From: an uncultured Sutterella sp.
GTDB taxonomy: Bacteria > Pseudomonadota > Gammaproteobacteria > Burkholderiales > Burkholderiaceae_F
Assembly (NCBI GenBank): GCA_900552915.1
Contig: USBS01000028.1
Coordinates: 1-17,352, forward strand
Length of the DNA stretch: 17,352 nucleotides
Direction of reading: 5' to 3'
Shown here piece by piece: positions 14,947 to 17,352 of this stretch. Under the pieces are notes generated by a model that saw nothing but the letters and a program-made list of their open reading frames with translations, did not search any database and had not been told where the DNA came from. The position numbers and the translations under genes are program-made. How positions within the stretch are numbered: the first letter of the stretch is position 1; every line of letters starts with the position of its first letter.

Positions 14947-14961
14947 GCACCGCCGTTTCGA

Positions 14962-16776
14962 TCAGATGATGTCGGCGGCGCGCGCCAGCCACTTTTGTGC
15001 GCGCGGACTCAAAAGCGGCATGAGTTCTTCCTTGACGCGCTTGTGGTAGTCGTTGACCCAGTTGATTTCCACCGGCGTCATCATCGCGGTCTTGATGAGA
15101 CGAGCGTCAAAAGGAGCAAGCGAAAGCGTTTCAAAGTGCAGCATCGGCTGCATCGCGGTGATCATTGTTTCGTCGGAAAGGGGCGTTACCAGATTTTCCG
15201 TGCGGATGCCGTATTTGCCGGCTCGATAGAGGCCCGGTTCGTTTGAAAGCACCAGTCCCGGCACGACGCGGGAGGATTCTTTGACTGACGTTCGAGGTGA
15301 AATGCTCACCGGTCCTTCGTGCACCGACAGGAAAAAGCCTACGCCGTGGCCCGTGCCGTGCCCGAAGTCTGCGCCGATTTCCCAGAGCGGAGCACGGGCA
15401 AGCGTATCGAGCTGGCTGCCGAAAACACCCTTCGGAAAGACGGTGTTGGCAAGCGCAATGTGAGCGCGCAAAATGGCCGTGTAGTCGGTCTTCATGGCGT
15501 CGCTTGCTTCGCGTCCGATCAGCACCGTGCGCGTGATGTCGGTGGTGCCGCCCAGATATTGACCGCCCGAGTCGATCAGCAAAAGGGTGCCGGCGTCGTA
15601 GTCGACCGCGGCGTTGTTGCCGGTGACCGGGTTGTAGTGCGGCAGCGCAGCGTTTGCGCCGAAGGCAACGATCGCAGGGAAGCTGTCTTCGACAAATCCC
15701 GCGCGCTTGGCGCGTTCGTCGTGCAGCATCTGCGCGAGTTCCGACTCTGTGGGTGCAAGTCCCTCGAAGATCATTTCGTCGAGTTTGGCGAAGAATTCGC
15801 ACAGCGCCGCACCGTCTTCGCGCATCGTTTCACGCAAAAGCTCGAGCTCGGCCTTGCTCTTGCGGCTTTTGAGCACTTCGGTGGGGCTTTCGCCCGCGAT
15901 CACGAACGCGGCGCTCGTGCTGTCGAGCAGTTCGTAAACGCCGTGGTTGATGCTGAGGGGATCCAGAAGCACATGGCGGCCGTTGAGGGCCTCGGCAATG
16001 TGTTTGCGCCGTTCGGTATAGTCGACGGCTTCGATATGGTTCTTTGCCAGATGCGCTTGAACGTCGTCGCTCGCGATTTTTCGGGAATCGACGTAAAGCG
16101 TGGCTTTGTCGTCGGTCAGAAGGAAGTACGCCGTAAAGACCGGCGTGCATTCGATGTCGCGGCCGCGCAGATTGGTGAGCCACGCAATGTCTTCCAAGGA
16201 GGCCAGAAAGAGCGCATCGGCTCCGGCTTCGTGCATGCGGCGGCGCACGGCTGCCATTTTTTCGGCAACCGAAAGCTGTCCGTTTTCAAAGACAGTGACG
16301 GGATGCACCGAAGCGGCGGGGCGTTCGTCCCAGACACGATTCATGAGTTCCCGATCGCCGACGAGATCGATTCCCCGTTCACTCAACGCAATCTCAAGCT
16401 GCCGATGAAAGCTTTCCGAAACAGTGAGCGGATCGCAGCCGACGGTTTGTCCTTTGTCGAGGTGCTTTTGCAGCCACAGCTTCATTGAATCGACGCCGGG
16501 AGCTCCCAGCCGCATGAGTTCGATTCCGGTGCCTGCAAGCTGCCGCTCGGCCTGCTCCCAGTAGCGGCTGTCGGTCCACAAGAGCGCCCGCTCGGCCGTG
16601 ATGACCATGGAGCCGTAGGATCCCGTAAAGCCCGACAAGTACTGCAGGAATTTCCAGCATTCGGGCAGGTATTCGCACAAGTGAGGATCGGCATTGGCGA
16701 CAAGCCAGACATCGATTTCTGCGGCTTGAAGTTCACGACGAAGGTTTTGAAGACGGCTGACGATGGCGGATGACAT
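14962..16776 (-). CDS. Xaa-Pro aminopeptidase, M24B family, three-domain type
   Basis: The 604-residue product is a long-form aminopeptidase P, which removes N-terminal residues that precede proline. It has two creatinase-like N-terminal domains (about 1-150 and 160-320), a pita-bread catalytic domain (about 320-545) and the C-terminal extension of the 600-residue class (MLHFETLSLAPFDARLI onward). E. coli PepP, at 441 residues, lacks the second N-terminal domain. The dinuclear metal ligands are visible: two aspartates in LIDSGGQYLGGTTDITRT, histidine in HGTGHGVGFFLSVHEGP, and glutamates in SNEPGLYRAGKYGIRTEN. It has no signal peptide and is cytosolic. The ATG at 16776 has only a weak purine stretch upstream. 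The gene is monocistronic, with its stop 16 bases from the tRNA relic. Confidence 0.94.
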   Translation of the reverse strand: MSSAIVSRLQNLRRELQAAEIDVWLVANADPHLCEYLPECWKFLQYLSGFTGSYGSMVITAERALLWTDSRYWEQAERQLAGTGIELMRLGAPGVDSMKLWLQKHLDKGQTVGCDPLTVSESFHRQLEIALSERGIDLVGDRELMNRVWDERPAASVHPVTVFENGQLSVAEKMAAVRRRMHEAGADALFLASLEDIAWLTNLRGRDIECTPVFTAYFLLTDDKATLYVDSRKIASDDVQAHLAKNHIEAVDYTERRKHIAEALNGRHVLLDPLSINHGVYELLDSTSAAFVIAGESPTEVLKSRKSKAELELLRETMREDGAALCEFFAKLDEMIFEGLAPTESELAQMLHDERAKRAGFVEDSFPAIVAFGANAALPHYNPVTGNNAAVDYDAGTLLLIDSGGQYLGGTTDITRTVLIGREASDAMKTDYTAILRAHIALANTVFPKGVFGSQLDTLARAPLWEIGADFGHGTGHGVGFFLSVHEGPVSISPRTSVKESSRVVPGLVLSNEPGLYRAGKYGIRTENLVTPLSDETMITAMQPMLHFETLSLAPFDARLIKTAMMTPVEINWVNDYHKRVKEELMPLLSPRAQKWLARAADII

Positions 16777-16833
16777 GAGAATCTTTCAAAAATACAGGCT
16801 CTTCGGCGTGTTCTGCTGCGCACGCTCGGCAGC

Positions 16834-16864
16834 ATTGTAGAAGCCTCGAGGCGGTCTGTCGCAA
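16834..16864 (-). promoter_or_regulatory. Candidate promoter of the aminopeptidase P gene
   Basis: On the minus strand TTGCGA (16859-16864) and TACAAT (16834-16839) are 19 bases apart, with about 55 bases to the start codon. The -10 is good and the spacing long. No better pair is visible in the intergenic region. Confidence 0.35.
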
Positions 16865-16900
16865 GCGTTAGGCAAAAAAGGCGAGAACAAAAAAATTTGT

Positions 16901-16969
16901 GCCAACTGGTTAGTTGAAAAATAGCCAAGTGGTTAGTCGAAAATCTGCCAAATAGTTAGTTTTGTTTTT
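16901..16969 (+). repeat. Three 23-bp direct repeats (iteron-like) before a truncated ATPase gene
   Basis: Three contiguous 23-bp units start at 16901, 16924 and 16947. Each opens with GCCAA-N-T-R-GTTAGT, and the first two continue with Y-GAAAA. The third is less exact after the core. Unit 1 also contains the perfect dyad CAACT-GGTT-AGTTG (16903-16916). The array ends 13 bases before the ATG at 16983 and covers the place where its promoter should be, which fits an autoregulatory operator or an iteron-like binding site. Confidence 0.85.
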
Positions 16970-16982
16970 GGCTGGATAAGAA

Positions 16983-17204
16983 ATGAACGTGCGGGATAGT
17001 GCAAAATACCGAAGCAGAGTCGTTGATCGGATGTTGGACAGAAAGCTCAAAACAATGGGAGCGGTTCTCATCGAAGGTCCCAAACTCTGCGGCAAATCCA
17101 CAACTGCAGCCAAACATGCAGCAAGTGTCCTCAATATGGAACCCGGAAGAACGCTGCTGGTTGCAGAAATGAGCCCGAAACTACTTCTTGAGGGTTTCTG
17201 CTAG
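16983..17204 (+). pseudogene. Truncated AAA_14/DUF4143-type ATPase (N-terminal fragment)
   Basis: The frame encodes 73 residues matching the start of DUF4143-type ATP-binding proteins. KYRSRVVDRMLDRKLKTMGA is followed by VLIEGPKLCGKSTTAAKHA with the Walker A GPKLCGKST, and then by AEMSPKLLLEG. In intact members the next residues are typically a short acidic linker leading to LIDEWQ (Walker B), and the protein runs to roughly 400 residues. Here it reads LLLEG, then FC and a stop, and no later frame up to the window end restores the family. The gene is therefore cut off just after the first ATPase strand, probably by deletion or insertion near 17190. GGATAAGAA precedes the ATG. Its base composition is more AT-rich than the neighbours, which suggests acquisition. 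Confidence 0.8.
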
Positions 17205-17352
17205 CCGACAAATAAGCTCACAAATCTATCGTAAGAGTTCACGACAGCCACGTTAAACTCATCTAAAGAGGCAGTGCGAGCAGCAGGAACAATGCATGGA
17301 GGATGCCATGACACTCTGCTCGATCGGGGTTGTTGCTCGTTATTACGGTGTC
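17205..17352. other. Right-edge stretch without a recognisable gene
   Basis: The final 148 bases carry no recognised feature. A minus-strand frame is open from the window edge to a TAG at 17201-17203 (49 codons, ending in NVAVVNSYDRFVSLFVG). It might be the C-terminus of a gene entering from the right, which would place its stop exactly at the point where the plus-strand ATPase is cut off. There is not enough sequence to name it. Confidence 0.3.

Noticed and set aside
14914..14952. Intact tRNA gene or rho-independent terminator after the aminopeptidase gene.
   Set aside because: The 5' half of a tRNA is missing, and no T-run follows the hairpin on the minus strand.
17201..17350. Minus-strand open frame from the right edge (49 codons, ending in DRFVSLFVG).
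   Set aside because: No family recognised and only a tail is visible; noted as a possible junction partner of the truncated ATPase but not called as a gene.

Overview
The window looks like chromosome of a Gram-negative betaproteobacterium, most likely a gut Sutterellaceae-type organism (Burkholderiales). This is inferred from moderately high GC, an RND efflux pump, a Lol lipoprotein-release system, a zinc-free L33, and AAA ATPase relics of a kind common in gut bacteria. Nothing here fixes the genus. Almost every gene is on the minus strand; the exceptions are rpmB-rpmG and a truncated ATPase fragment at the right end.

Layout on the minus strand, left to right: a rho-independent terminator; a PFL/DUF711 (UPF0210) protein and a two-ACT-domain protein as a pair; then a tightly packed housekeeping run read right to left as ispH > Ogt-like protein > ybaK-like deacylase > Lol permease > lolD > tatD, with 4-19 bp overlaps or gaps. 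From 7131 to 7938 there is a gene-poor island holding the broken start of an ATP-binding protein and, just upstream of it, three abutting 15-bp palindromes (GTTC-N7-GAAC). A canonical sigma70 promoter then drives rpmB-rpmG on the plus strand, ending at a terminator convergent with a small orphan gene. A universal stress protein follows. Next comes an RND efflux operon (lipoprotein adaptor > permease > tcdA, the last coupled by a 4-bp overlap) with no outer-membrane channel gene and no local regulator. A 33-base relic of a tRNA-Leu 3' end lies between this operon and a three-domain aminopeptidase P gene. At the right end, three 23-bp direct repeats precede the start of a second, truncated ATPase (AAA_14/DUF4143 type).

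The observation most worth following is that the two ATPase relics, at opposite ends of the window, share one architecture: a triplet of tandem repeats about 13-20 bases upstream of the first codons, with a different repeat sequence and period in each (15 bp palindromic, 23 bp direct). That suggests each ATPase gene travelled with its own iteron-like binding array. Secondary points are the Ogt-like protein with GCHR in place of PCHR, the tandem dyads upstream of the ACT-PFL pair, and the dyads upstream of the efflux operon.
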